From: Acidaminobacter sp. JC074
GTDB lineage: Bacteria > Bacillota > Clostridia > Peptostreptococcales > Acidaminobacteraceae
Length of the DNA stretch: 64,000 nt
Assembly (NCBI RefSeq): GCF_022496765.1
Contig: NZ_VANV01000024.1
Span: 1 to 64,000, forward strand
Direction of reading: 5' to 3'
Shown here: positions 43,010 to 51,125 of the stretch, piece after piece
How the letters are laid out: each line of letters opens with the position of its first letter
Position numbering within the stretch: position 1 is the first letter of the stretch
The notes under the pieces: model-generated
Told to the model about the DNA's origin: nothing
The model's database searches: none
The model's input: the letters and a program-made list of their open reading frames with translations, nothing else
Made by a program: the position numbers and the translations under genes

Positions 43010-44656
43010 CTATTCTGTAAAATAACTGCCCCCGATAAACTCTTTCAGTATTGAAGTTACTGGTACCAAGTCATCATCATCTATTGACTCGAAGTAACTT
43101 AAAAACTTTAAAAGTCTTTTTGCTTCTTTATATTCTTCACAGTCAGCCTCTATACCTTCAAGTAATGGCTCTGCATGTTTCTTGAGTATCGCCAGCTCAA
43201 AACTTAGAGCTGAGTTAAACATAACATCTGCTTCTTCCTGGAATGGGAATATATTTTTTTCTTCTCCCCTTCTTACAGAAGCCCACAATTGGATGGTACG
43301 TTTTGCATCATGTCCTCTATACTTGCTGTCTCTAACAATTCTTCTGATTAATCTAGAATCCGTCGTAGGAATTCTATTATGATCATCAATGTTTAACTGG
43401 GTTAGAGCAGAAATGTAAATCTTAAACTTATGTTCATGGGCAATCTGAGATGTCAGACGCTCATTCAAACCATGGATACCTTCAATGATAATTGGTTGGT
43501 GTTCATGAATCTGAAGATACTTGCCATTGTATTCTTTCTTACCTTCTACAAAGTTAAAAGTCGGCAGTTCCACACGCTGTCCCGCTACTAAAGCCGCTAA
43601 GTGGTCGTTGAAGAGATCAACGTCTACAGCATCAATAGATTCAAAGTCAAAGTCACCATTTTCATCACGAGGTGTATATTCTCTGTCTACGAAATAATCA
43701 TCCGTTGATAGAGTAATTGGATCAAAACCGTTGACCATCAACTGGATTCTTAGACGATTGGCAAATGTCGTTTTACCTGATGATGACGGGCCTGCAATCA
43801 AAATAACCTTCTTGTCCAGCTTGGTAATTTGATCGGCGATTTGAGCCACCTTCTTTTCATGAAGGGCTTCACCCAAGATCATAAGCTCCTTGTAATTGCC
43901 CTTTTCAATTTCATCATTCAGTTCAAACACATTGCCTACACTGACAATATCTCCCCAGGCTTCTGATTCCTTAAAAATCTTGGCGATCTTCTTGTGTTCT
44001 TCAAACTCAGGAAGGCCCATTGGGGTCGATACGATAGGATGTCTTAAAATCACACCCTGATCATACTTTATGATATCATATATTGTTAAATAAGACACAT
44101 TTGGTAACATATAACCATAAAAATAGTTCTTCAACCAACCACAAGTATAGATATTGATGTAGTCGTATTCTCTATATTTCAGAAGATTGGCTTTTGTTCT
44201 AAATTCAAGATCTTCAAAAATAGTTTTGGCTTCTTCTAGACTCACACTGGCCTTATGGATAACTTCACCCTTTTCAATGATTTCGTCCATTCGTGTCTTG
44301 ATCTTATCAATATCTTCAGCAGTCAACTCTCTATGATAATCAAAGTCACAATACAGGCCTTTAGAAAGTGAATGTCTGACATTAACATGAATGTCTCTAA
44401 ATACTTCCATGGCTGCCCTGATAAAAACAAAAGCCAAGGTTCTTTGATACATTCTAATACCATCTGATTGAGTTAAATCAATCCATGTGATTTCAGCATC
44501 TTCATCCACTTCATAAAAGAGCTCTCTTAATTTATTATTCACAAGTGCTGCTACAATCATAGGCTTGTCACCTGTCTGATAATCACAAGCCAACTTTTCA
44601 AGAGACGTCGCTTCTTCTAGTTCAATCATTTTGTCTTCAATTTTTACTTTATACAT
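43010..44656 (-). CDS. Uridine kinase-like nucleoside kinase with N-terminal TGS/ThrRS-like domains
   Basis: The 548-aa protein starts with a TGS domain (1-60) and a region like the second additional (editing-like) domain of threonyl-tRNA synthetase (about 65-230: FVFIRAAMEVFRDIHVNVRHSLSKGLYCDF), then a P-loop kinase of the phosphoribulokinase/uridine kinase family: Walker A AGPSSSGKTTF (residues 288-298), then LSTDDYF and IIIEGIHGLNE. The family is common in clostridia, but the role of the fused tRNA-synthetase-like module is unclear. It lies between the HEPN-like gene (12 nt) and the phosphatase (8 nt). Confidence 0.9.
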   Translation of the reverse strand: MYKVKIEDKMIELEEATSLEKLACDYQTGDKPMIVAALVNNKLRELFYEVDEDAEITWIDLTQSDGIRMYQRTLAFVFIRAAMEVFRDIHVNVRHSLSKGLYCDFDYHRELTAEDIDKIKTRMDEIIEKGEVIHKASVSLEEAKTIFEDLEFRTKANLLKYREYDYINIYTCGWLKNYFYGYMLPNVSYLTIYDIIKYDQGVILRHPIVSTPMGLPEFEEHKKIAKIFKESEAWGDIVSVGNVFELNDEIEKGNYKELMILGEALHEKKVAQIADQITKLDKKVILIAGPSSSGKTTFANRLRIQLMVNGFDPITLSTDDYFVDREYTPRDENGDFDFESIDAVDVDLFNDHLAALVAGQRVELPTFNFVEGKKEYNGKYLQIHEHQPIIIEGIHGLNERLTSQIAHEHKFKIYISALTQLNIDDHNRIPTTDSRLIRRIVRDSKYRGHDAKRTIQLWASVRRGEEKNIFPFQEEADVMFNSALSFELAILKKHAEPLLEGIEADCEEYKEAKRLLKFLSYFESIDDDDLVPVTSILKEFIGGSYFTE

Positions 44657-44668
44657 ATAGGCTCCTCT

Positions 44669-45445
44669 CTACTCTAGTTCATCTAGCATCACTTCAATAT
44701 ACTCGTTAATAACACTGTACTTGTATCTAAAAAGCTTAATGTCAAGCTTCTTTAAACATTTATCAAAATCGTCCAAGACATTGTATGGATTGCCGTAGTA
44801 CCTGTAAATGTCGTCAATGGAAACCCCTTTAAAACCATGACCAACAATGGAATCATTTCTAAGTTCTATCAAGGCCTTCATATGGTCAGAATTCAGGATT
44901 TTTTCAATTTCTGTATACTTGTAATCATTCTTTAAATACCTATGGATATAGGTAGTTATACCGTACATGAGATTGGAGTTGTAAATCCTGTATTTTTTTC
45001 TTAATTTCTTTAGGATTTCTCTTTTTTCCATATGACTGGTCAATAGAGAAAAACGACTCCTGTTTATATGGTTCTTTACGAACAAGTACTTTAATACAGC
45101 TTCTTTAAAACGATAGACCCTGCCTAAGAAATCAATAAACTCCTCGTTAACAATCTGAAACTTGATGTTTTCCATAAGCTCAGAAAACATAGCATCAGGA
45201 TTGCCATCAATCAGCTGATCCAAGTTTTTTATGATCATCTGAACTTCTGAAGAAGCTTTTCTTTCATCAGGTAAATTGGACAATAGATAACGCGCTGTCT
45301 TAAAGTCAAAGTTTACAGCATAACGGCATGAGTTAACCAAAGTAGCCACATCACTTTCTTCAAGATCTCTATCCTTCAAAAGATCAAGTGCACCACCATA
45401 ATCGTATCTATTAATCAACTGTCTTATCGTCTTAAATGTATTCAA
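44669..45445 (-). CDS. HEPN-motif helical protein, putative ribonuclease
   Basis: The 258-aa protein is predicted almost wholly alpha-helical. Residues 192-209 (LIELRNDSIVGHGFKGVS) match the HEPN nuclease signature R-N-x5-H: R196, N197, H203, followed by G-F. A very similar LRNxSIxxHGF pattern occurs in CRISPR-associated HEPN proteins of the Cas02710/Csm6 kind, but here there is no CARF domain, cas gene or array. The first about 100 residues look like helical repeats. HEPN proteins with RxxxxxH are typically metal-independent RNases. It is the third gene of a tight operon after an rRNA pseudouridine synthase (9 nt) and before a nucleoside kinase. The family call rests on the motif only. Confidence 0.68.
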   Translation of the reverse strand: MNTFKTIRQLINRYDYGGALDLLKDRDLEESDVATLVNSCRYAVNFDFKTARYLLSNLPDERKASSEVQMIIKNLDQLIDGNPDAMFSELMENIKFQIVNEEFIDFLGRVYRFKEAVLKYLFVKNHINRSRFSLLTSHMEKREILKKLRKKYRIYNSNLMYGITTYIHRYLKNDYKYTEIEKILNSDHMKALIELRNDSIVGHGFKGVSIDDIYRYYGNPYNVLDDFDKCLKKLDIKLFRYKYSVINEYIEVMLDELE

Positions 45446-45454
45446 ACGGTCTCC

Positions 45455-46354
45455 TTAATCTAGATTGTGTTGTTTGACAAAAGTATTAATGGCATCCGAT
45501 CTCTTTTCATAGACATTTTCACCAATAACCACTTTATAAGCATGTAATAACTGATTTTGACCCTTTAATTTTTCACCACCGTATTTAACATCACCAACAA
45601 TCGGGAAGCCTGCATAGGCTAAAGACCCTCTAATTTGATGTGTTCTACCGGTTAATAACTCAACTTCTAGTAGACTGTAGGTCCCATTGCTTGAAAGGAC
45701 TTTATACTTTGTGTGTACAAACTTACTCTCATCACTGGACTTAGAAGAAATCTTAACCTTGTTGGTTGCTTCGTCTTTAACCAGATAGCCCTTGACTTGA
45801 CCTTGGTCCTTCGGCTTTCCTGAGACAACCGCCATATAAAACTTGCCGATTTTTCTATCTCTCATCAAGGCATTGTATTCTTTTAAAGCAGAATAAGTCT
45901 TGCCAAATATCACAAGTCCAGAAGTATTTTTGTCCAGACGCTGGATAGAAGCCGGTTTAAAAGTTCTTGTAGATAGGTGTTTCAAATATACTTGAACTTT
46001 TGAAGACAAGGTATTCTTATACTCATTGGAATCCGGGTGGGTCAAAAGCCCTACCGGCTTGTTGACAATTAAGATATCATCGTCTTCATAGACCACATCC
46101 AGTTCAACGTCCTCAGCCGAGTATTGAACCAAGGGTTTCATAAGTTCTTCTATGGCATTGTCGTGAAGATGGATTTGTATCTCATCATCTAACTTAAGAA
46201 AATACTTTTCTTCAGCACGTTTGCCATTGACCTTGATTCTTTTTTTTCTAATCAACTTAAAAATATTTGTCTTGGTTGTATTGTTTAGGTATTTGGTTAA
46301 AAACCTATCCAACCTTTGATCCATTTCGTTCTCTGTTACTTTTATTACTCTCAT
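45455..46354 (-). CDS. RluC/RluD-family 23S rRNA pseudouridine synthase
   Basis: It isomerises uridines in 23S rRNA. The 299-aa protein has an N-terminal S4 RNA-binding domain (RLDRFLTKYLNNTTKTNIFKLIRKKRIKVNG, residues 13-75) and the catalytic domain with RLDKNTSGLVIFGKT (catalytic Asp), plus TGRTHQIRGSLAYAGFPIVGD. Length and layout match the RluC/RluD class. The exact target U cannot be assigned. It is the second gene of the operon, 10 nt after the GNAT gene. Confidence 0.94.
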   Translation of the reverse strand: MRVIKVTENEMDQRLDRFLTKYLNNTTKTNIFKLIRKKRIKVNGKRAEEKYFLKLDDEIQIHLHDNAIEELMKPLVQYSAEDVELDVVYEDDDILIVNKPVGLLTHPDSNEYKNTLSSKVQVYLKHLSTRTFKPASIQRLDKNTSGLVIFGKTYSALKEYNALMRDRKIGKFYMAVVSGKPKDQGQVKGYLVKDEATNKVKISSKSSDESKFVHTKYKVLSSNGTYSLLEVELLTGRTHQIRGSLAYAGFPIVGDVKYGGEKLKGQNQLLHAYKVVIGENVYEKRSDAINTFVKQHNLD

Positions 46355-46364
46355 TTAATCTCCA

Positions 46365-47198
46365 TTAAAATTCTATTTCTATAATAGAAAAATCTATTGT
46401 TCTTACAAAGCCCAAGGACTCATAAACGCTTATGGCTGAAGCATTGTCGCTCATTACAGCCAAGATAGGTATATTGCCCTTAGATAAAATTTCTGCACAT
46501 AAGGCAGAAACAATCATTTTTGCATAACCTTTTTTCCTATAATCACTGGAAGTATATATACCGCCAATTTGTGAAAAAGCTTGAATTTTGTCTTCTACAA
46601 AGCCCTGAGCGACCAAACGCTCTTGATCTTCAACCACCAGGTATTCACCTGTATGGACACGTTCTTCAATCCTTTTTTGCATTTGGTTAATGGTCATATG
46701 ATTGCGTTTAAAGCTTTTTTCAATCTCCAAAAGGAACTTGATCTGCTTCTTAGCATCCATAAGACTTGCCTCTCTTACCAAAGGCGTTTCTTCTAAATCA
46801 TGTTTGTCTAAAACCATGTACATGCTGTTACTATATTTATACCTTTTTACAGTCCTTTCAAACATTTGCCAAACCTTCTCTACTTGACCTTTAGGTCCTG
46901 ACATAAAATCCGGCTTAAAATGTTTGACTGCTTTCAGTAAATCTACCTTCTTTGTAACATCATCATTTTTAAAATGCAGTAAAAATCTTTTATTATTGGT
47001 AAATACAAAGAGCCCTTCTAAAAGGCCTTCATCATTCATAAAGCCCAGAAAGGTACCCGCATTCTTATCTGATATGACATTTCGTAATCCATTTTTATCA
47101 AAAACCTTTGCAATTTCAATACATCCCCAAAAGTTATGATAAATATATTTAGAAACCATTTCATGGTCATTACCAGTCAATCTAACTATACTACTCAT
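46365..47198 (-). CDS. GNAT family N-acetyltransferase
   Basis: The 277-aa protein has its acetyl-CoA-binding GNAT fold in the C-terminal half (about 150-277): motif A GGIYTSSDYRKKGYAKMIV and the following VMSDNASAISVYESLGF. The N-terminal about 130 residues form a second, probably GNAT-like, degenerate domain. The substrate is unknown. It is the first gene of the five-gene operon, with GGAGG at its start and a clear promoter 18-46 nt upstream of the ATG. Confidence 0.88.
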   Translation of the reverse strand: MSSIVRLTGNDHEMVSKYIYHNFWGCIEIAKVFDKNGLRNVISDKNAGTFLGFMNDEGLLEGLFVFTNNKRFLLHFKNDDVTKKVDLLKAVKHFKPDFMSGPKGQVEKVWQMFERTVKRYKYSNSMYMVLDKHDLEETPLVREASLMDAKKQIKFLLEIEKSFKRNHMTINQMQKRIEERVHTGEYLVVEDQERLVAQGFVEDKIQAFSQIGGIYTSSDYRKKGYAKMIVSALCAEILSKGNIPILAVMSDNASAISVYESLGFVRTIDFSIIEIEF

Positions 47199-47215
47199 CT
47201 TTCCTCCATAGCCTT

Positions 47216-47244
47216 ATTATACGTTATATTTAGCATCAAACCAA
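47216..47244 (-). promoter_or_regulatory. Promoter of the GNAT-to-phosphatase operon
   Basis: On the minus strand TTGGTT (47239-47244) and TATAAT (47216-47221) are 17 bp apart, with a very short 5' UTR. Confidence 0.75.
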
Positions 47245-47329
47245 CATGTTAAAAACATATTACTATGTGTATTTAATAGTGAATTTTCAAAGTGGATGTG
47301 TTATTCTTATAGGTGATTAGGAGGACATT

Positions 47330-47833
47330 ATGGAAAAAGTAAAAGACTTTCTCTATGACATCAGTGATTTTGTTTTTTCACTTTTGATCATTGCTATTAT
47401 ATTTTTTGTTGTATCGTTTAAATTAACAGATACAATGCAGGTACATTTCTTTTCAAATTTAGGTCGTGATACAGCTGTAGATATGACAGATGCAACTCAA
47501 CCATCACTGGATGATTTAGATGGTGAAGTAGTAACAACACCTGAAGTAACACCAGTCGAAGAAGAAACGCTCCCAGAAGAAACAGTAACTGATCCTGTGG
47601 AAGAAACACCAGTTGTTGTTGAAATCAAGGAAGTTGAATTTGAAATTGCTCCAGGTTCTCCAGGATTTAAAATTGCAACTAACTTAGAATCGGCAGGACT
47701 CATTGATGATGTCGATGTATTTATACAAACACTAGATGATTTAAACCTAGGCAACAAACTTAGAGCCGGCACCTTTAAACTCAATACAGGCATGACAGTA
47801 GAAGAGATTATTAAAGCACTTGCAGGACAATAA
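47330..47833 (+). CDS. Small membrane protein with YceG/MltG LysM-like domain only
   Basis: The 167-aa protein has one transmembrane helix (about 16-37), a Pro/Glu/Thr-rich extracytoplasmic spacer (50-97), and a C-terminal domain (98-167) resembling the small N-terminal domain of endolytic transglycosylase MltG/YceG (EFEIAPGSPGFKIATNLESAGL...LRAGTFKLNTGMTVEEIIKAL). The catalytic transglycosylase domain is absent, so it is a mini-YceG possibly binding peptidoglycan. Such short forms are known in Clostridia. TAGGAGG lies 7 nt before the ATG. It is monocistronic. Confidence 0.82.
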   Translation: MEKVKDFLYDISDFVFSLLIIAIIFFVVSFKLTDTMQVHFFSNLGRDTAVDMTDATQPSLDDLDGEVVTTPEVTPVEEETLPEETVTDPVEETPVVVEIKEVEFEIAPGSPGFKIATNLESAGLIDDVDVFIQTLDDLNLGNKLRAGTFKLNTGMTVEEIIKALAGQ

Positions 47834-47837
47834 GAAC

Positions 47838-47886
47838 TCAAGGCATCAAGCCTTTCGTTACTTATGAAAACCAGTTTTCATACAAA
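47838..47886 (+). repeat. Intergenic hairpin repeat, copy 3
   Basis: TCAAGGCATCAAGCCTTTCG then TTACTTATGAAAACCAGTTT and TCATACAAA forms two hairpins: AAGGC/GCCTT and a perfect TATGAAAAC/GTTTTCATA. It aligns gaplessly with 9402-9450. It lies between the convergent YceG-like and rsuA-like genes, where it may double as a terminator. Confidence 0.6.
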
Positions 47887-47900
47887 TAAGAAACTTGAAG

Positions 47901-48611
47901 CTAAGCTTCAAGTTTTATTTTTTTCATTTCTTCACTTGTTAAGTCTCTAAATTCTCCTAGTTCAAGGCTATCATCTAATCTTAAACCACCAATTTGAATC
48001 CGTTTTAGATAAAGGACTCTTTTACCTCTCGAGGCAAACATACGCTTGACTTGATGGTACTTGCCTTCAGATATGGTCAACTCTATCTTTGAGATTTCAC
48101 CAGATGACAGTATCTTTAAATCTGCCGGTTTACAAAGAGAATCATCTTTTAAAATTAGGCCTTCTGAAAAAGCTTTCACATCCTCTTCATCCACCCTTCC
48201 CTCTATGTGGGCATAATAGATTTTAGAAACATGCTTTTTAGGATTCATCAAATCATGGTTCCACTGGCCATCATCTGTAATCAAGAGCATGCCTTCTGTA
48301 TCGATATCTAGCCTTCCGACAGGAAAGAGCTTTCGATTGCCATACCCATTAAGCAAATCAATCACAGTCTTATGGACTTTATCTTGTCTTGCTGATATAA
48401 CATCTTTCGGTTTATTCATAATCAGATAAACATGCTTTTCGAAACTGATCAATTCACCATTTACACAAATTTCATTTTTGTCCGGGTCCACATTGAAACC
48501 GACTTTTCTAATTATGTCACCATCGACAGATACAAGGCCCTTAGTGATCATCTTTTTAACATCTGTTCTAGACCCCTTACCCATGTTTGATAAAAACTTA
48601 TCCAGTCTCAT
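47901..48611 (-). CDS. RsuA/RluB/E/F-family rRNA pseudouridine synthase
   Basis: It makes pseudouridine in rRNA (RsuA acts on 16S, RluB and RluE/F on 23S). The 236-aa protein has an N-terminal S4 domain (MRLDKFLSNMGKGSRTDVKKMI) and the catalytic domain with VGRLDIDTEGMLLITDDG (catalytic Asp) and the C-terminal YHQVKRMFAS motif. Size fits RsuA. The ATG at 48611 overlaps the upstream rsmF-like stop (ATGA) and has GGAGG upstream; a GTG four codons earlier overlaps that ribosome site. Confidence 0.92.
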   Translation of the reverse strand: MRLDKFLSNMGKGSRTDVKKMITKGLVSVDGDIIRKVGFNVDPDKNEICVNGELISFEKHVYLIMNKPKDVISARQDKVHKTVIDLLNGYGNRKLFPVGRLDIDTEGMLLITDDGQWNHDLMNPKKHVSKIYYAHIEGRVDEEDVKAFSEGLILKDDSLCKPADLKILSSGEISKIELTISEGKYHQVKRMFASRGKRVLYLKRIQIGGLRLDDSLELGEFRDLTSEEMKKIKLEA

Positions 48612-49927
48612 GATAACCTCCACTGTGACGGGTAAAGATTTTTCAGTTTACCTGAAGCATACTTGCCCCAGCCAATAGGATGACCGTCCACACAAACTAG
48701 ATTATAGCCTTTTTCACCATCACAGGAGATGGTTTCACATTTTAAATACTTGATGACTTCTATAGCATCACCTGAGAAGTTGATCGTTCTTTTAACCTGA
48801 TCTTTCTTTAATGAAAGCGCCATAGCGTGAGAAGGCTCAAAACGGTTCTTTTTTAAGACACCTAAAAACCAACCATTTTTGACAACCTTTAGACCCGATA
48901 AGTCTAGTCGTTTAGAAGGCATTAAAAAGACCTTGTCCTTCACGACTCTAAACATGCCCTCTAAAGGCTCTGTAAGGTTTTCGTCCATAAAAGCTTGTAA
49001 CAGTTCTGGCGGCTGATTAGCTGATTCATCTAATCTAATTTCTTCATAATCATCTTCATAAGTCAGCTTGGCAGCAAAATGACCTTCTCCATCTAATAAA
49101 TGAGGATAGAGTCTGATAACTTCTTTCATATCAATGCCAGGTTCAAAGCCATGTTCTTTTTTCATGTCTACCAAAGACAGAGATTTTTTATTCATGGCAT
49201 AACGGATCATGTCTTCATTTTCGTAAGTATTAAAGGTACAAGTTGAATAAACCACTTGCCCCTGGCCATTCAGGACTTCTAAAACATCATCTAGGATGGA
49301 CTTTTGCATAGAAACACATGCCTCTACATCATAATCCTCATAAGCACTGATGGCATCATCATGTTTTTTAAACATGCCCTCTCCAGAACACGGGGCATCT
49401 ATTAAAAGCTTGTCTACCTTATGATTTAAGACCCTTCTTATGTTTTCTTGTTTGTCATTGAGAACCACCAGGTTTCTAAGACCCATGAGTTCTGCATTAC
49501 GAATCAAAGCCTTAAGTCTGTGGTTGTTGATGTCATTGGCAATCAAAACACCCGAATCCTTCATCATGGCAGCCATCTGCATGGTCTTACCACCAGGGGC
49601 TGCGCAAAGGTCTAGGGCTGTATCATTTTCATCAGGCTCTAAAAGAACAGCCGGCAACATGGCAGAAGGTTCTTGTATATAATAGAGGCCTGCAAAATAA
49701 TGGGGATGTTTTGCCGGTCTTTCTTCTTCAATGTAAAAACCATCATCCGTCCATGGTATGGCCTTTAAGTCAAATGGTGTGATCTTTAAAAAGTCCTCTA
49801 CAGATATCTTTAAGGTGTTTACACGAATCCCACGATGGGTTTTATGATCATAAGTGGCTAAAAAATCTTCATAACCATCTTTTAGTTGTTCTTTCATTTG
49901 CTCTATAAATTTAACTGGTAATTTCAT
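48608..49927 (-). CDS. NOL1/NOP2/Sun-family rRNA m5C methyltransferase (RsmF-like)
   Basis: It methylates cytosine C5 in 16S rRNA with SAM. The 439-aa protein has the SAM-binding LDLCAAPGGKTMQMA, the motif IV DAPCSGEGMF with its Cys, the motif VI VYSTCTFNTYENED with the catalytic Cys, and a C-terminal extension (about 290-439) that matches the RsmF/YebU-type RNA-binding tail rather than RsmB. It is coupled by a 4-nt overlap to the RsuA-type gene, making a small rRNA-modification operon. Confidence 0.92.
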   Translation of the reverse strand: MKLPVKFIEQMKEQLKDGYEDFLATYDHKTHRGIRVNTLKISVEDFLKITPFDLKAIPWTDDGFYIEEERPAKHPHYFAGLYYIQEPSAMLPAVLLEPDENDTALDLCAAPGGKTMQMAAMMKDSGVLIANDINNHRLKALIRNAELMGLRNLVVLNDKQENIRRVLNHKVDKLLIDAPCSGEGMFKKHDDAISAYEDYDVEACVSMQKSILDDVLEVLNGQGQVVYSTCTFNTYENEDMIRYAMNKKSLSLVDMKKEHGFEPGIDMKEVIRLYPHLLDGEGHFAAKLTYEDDYEEIRLDESANQPPELLQAFMDENLTEPLEGMFRVVKDKVFLMPSKRLDLSGLKVVKNGWFLGVLKKNRFEPSHAMALSLKKDQVKRTINFSGDAIEVIKYLKCETISCDGEKGYNLVCVDGHPIGWGKYASGKLKNLYPSQWRLS

Positions 49928-50017
49928 ACACTCTCCTGCTCTAATAGGCTAAAATGCAAATAGCAAGCGTTTTCCTCATGTTTTTTCCTGAAAACTTTTC
50001 TCTTTAGAAAATTTATA

Positions 50018-50026
50018 TGGTATTAT
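50018..50026 (+). promoter_or_regulatory. Extended -10 promoter of fba
   Basis: TGGTATTAT is an extended -10 (TGn plus TATTAT at 50021-50026) about 130 nt before fba. The -35 region is weak, so this is tentative. Confidence 0.4.
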
Positions 50027-50156
50027 ATATAAGGATTTGCTATCCTATTATACAATAAATAATGATACACAAAAATCGTTTAATCCAAACTTTTTTTGGT
50101 ATGAATAAGGTGAATATGCCAATAGGCATTAGAAAATATAATTTAGGAGGTCAATT

Positions 50157-51083
50157 ATGGCATTAGTTACGACTAAAGAAATGTTCAAAAAAGCTTATGA
50201 AGGCGGATACGCTATCGGTGCTTTCAACATTAATAACATGGAAATCCTTCAAGGTATCGTAGATGCTGCTGAAGAAACAGGTTCTAACGTTATCGTTCAA
50301 GTATCATCTTCAGCGTTAAAGTACGCTAGACCTACTTACTTAAAGAAGTTAGTAGAAGCTGCTGTAGAAGATTCAACTATCGATATCGCTTTACACTTAG
50401 ACCATGGTGCAGATTTCGAAGCTTGTAAGACAGCTGTAGATTTAGGTTTCACTTCAGTTATGATCGACGGTTCTCACCACGATTTCGAAGGTAACATCGC
50501 TGTTACTAAAGAAGTTGTTGAGTACGCACACTCTAAGGGTGTTGTTGTAGAAGCTGAATTAGGTAGACTTGCTGGTGTTGAAGACGAAGTAAACGTATCT
50601 GCTGAAGATTCTTCTTACACAGATCCACAACAAGCTAAAGAGTTCGTTGAAAAAACTGGTGTTGATTCATTAGCAATCGCTATCGGTACTAGCCACGGTG
50701 CTAACAAATTCTCAGGAGAGCCAAAATTAGAGTTTGGTATCTTAAAAGAAATCATGGAATTACTTCCTAACTTCCCATTAGTATTACATGGTGCTTCTTC
50801 TGTTTATCCTGAAGCTGTACAATTATGTAACGACAACGGTGGCGAATTAAAAGGCGCTTGCGGTGTTCCAGATGAGATGTTAAGAGAAGCTAACAGATTA
50901 GGTGTTTGTAAGATCAACGTTGATACTGACTTAAGAATCGCATTCACTGGTCAAGTTAGAAAAGCTTTCAATGACAATCCTGCAAACTTCGACCCAAGAA
51001 AATACTTAGGTCCTGCTAGAGATGAGATCAAGAGAGTTGTTGCTCACAAGATGATCAACGTATTTGGTTCTAACACTAAGTAA
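50157..51083 (+). CDS. fba: Class II fructose-bisphosphate aldolase
   Basis: This zinc enzyme of glycolysis/gluconeogenesis cleaves fructose 1,6-bisphosphate to DHAP and glyceraldehyde 3-phosphate. The 308-aa protein has LHLDHGADFEAC (catalytic Asp and metal His), VEAELGRLAGVED, and LVLHGASS, and a C-terminal KINVDTDLRIAF block. Codons are noticeably more biased (GCT, GGT, GTT, TTA) than in neighbours, which indicates high expression. TAGGAGG precedes the ATG. It is monocistronic. Confidence 0.97.
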   Translation: MALVTTKEMFKKAYEGGYAIGAFNINNMEILQGIVDAAEETGSNVIVQVSSSALKYARPTYLKKLVEAAVEDSTIDIALHLDHGADFEACKTAVDLGFTSVMIDGSHHDFEGNIAVTKEVVEYAHSKGVVVEAELGRLAGVEDEVNVSAEDSSYTDPQQAKEFVEKTGVDSLAIAIGTSHGANKFSGEPKLEFGILKEIMELLPNFPLVLHGASSVYPEAVQLCNDNGGELKGACGVPDEMLREANRLGVCKINVDTDLRIAFTGQVRKAFNDNPANFDPRKYLGPARDEIKRVVAHKMINVFGSNTK

Positions 51084-51092
51084 TTAAAATAA

Positions 51093-51125
51093 CGACAGTT
51101 CAAAATGAACTGTTGCTTTTTTTTT
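51093..51125 (+). terminator. Terminator of fba
   Basis: The 9-bp stem CGACAGTTC/GAACTGTTG (one G-U) with a 5-nt loop is followed by T9. Confidence 0.9.

Noticed and set aside
44669..45445. HEPN protein as a CRISPR Csm6/Csx1 effector
   Set aside because: No CARF domain, no cas genes and no repeat array anywhere in the window; only the HEPN motif is shared.
47497..47841. Minus-strand 114-aa frame in the mini-YceG gene
   Set aside because: Ser/Thr/Val low-complexity shadow of the PET-rich spacer; the plus-strand gene has a strong ribosome site and TM helix.
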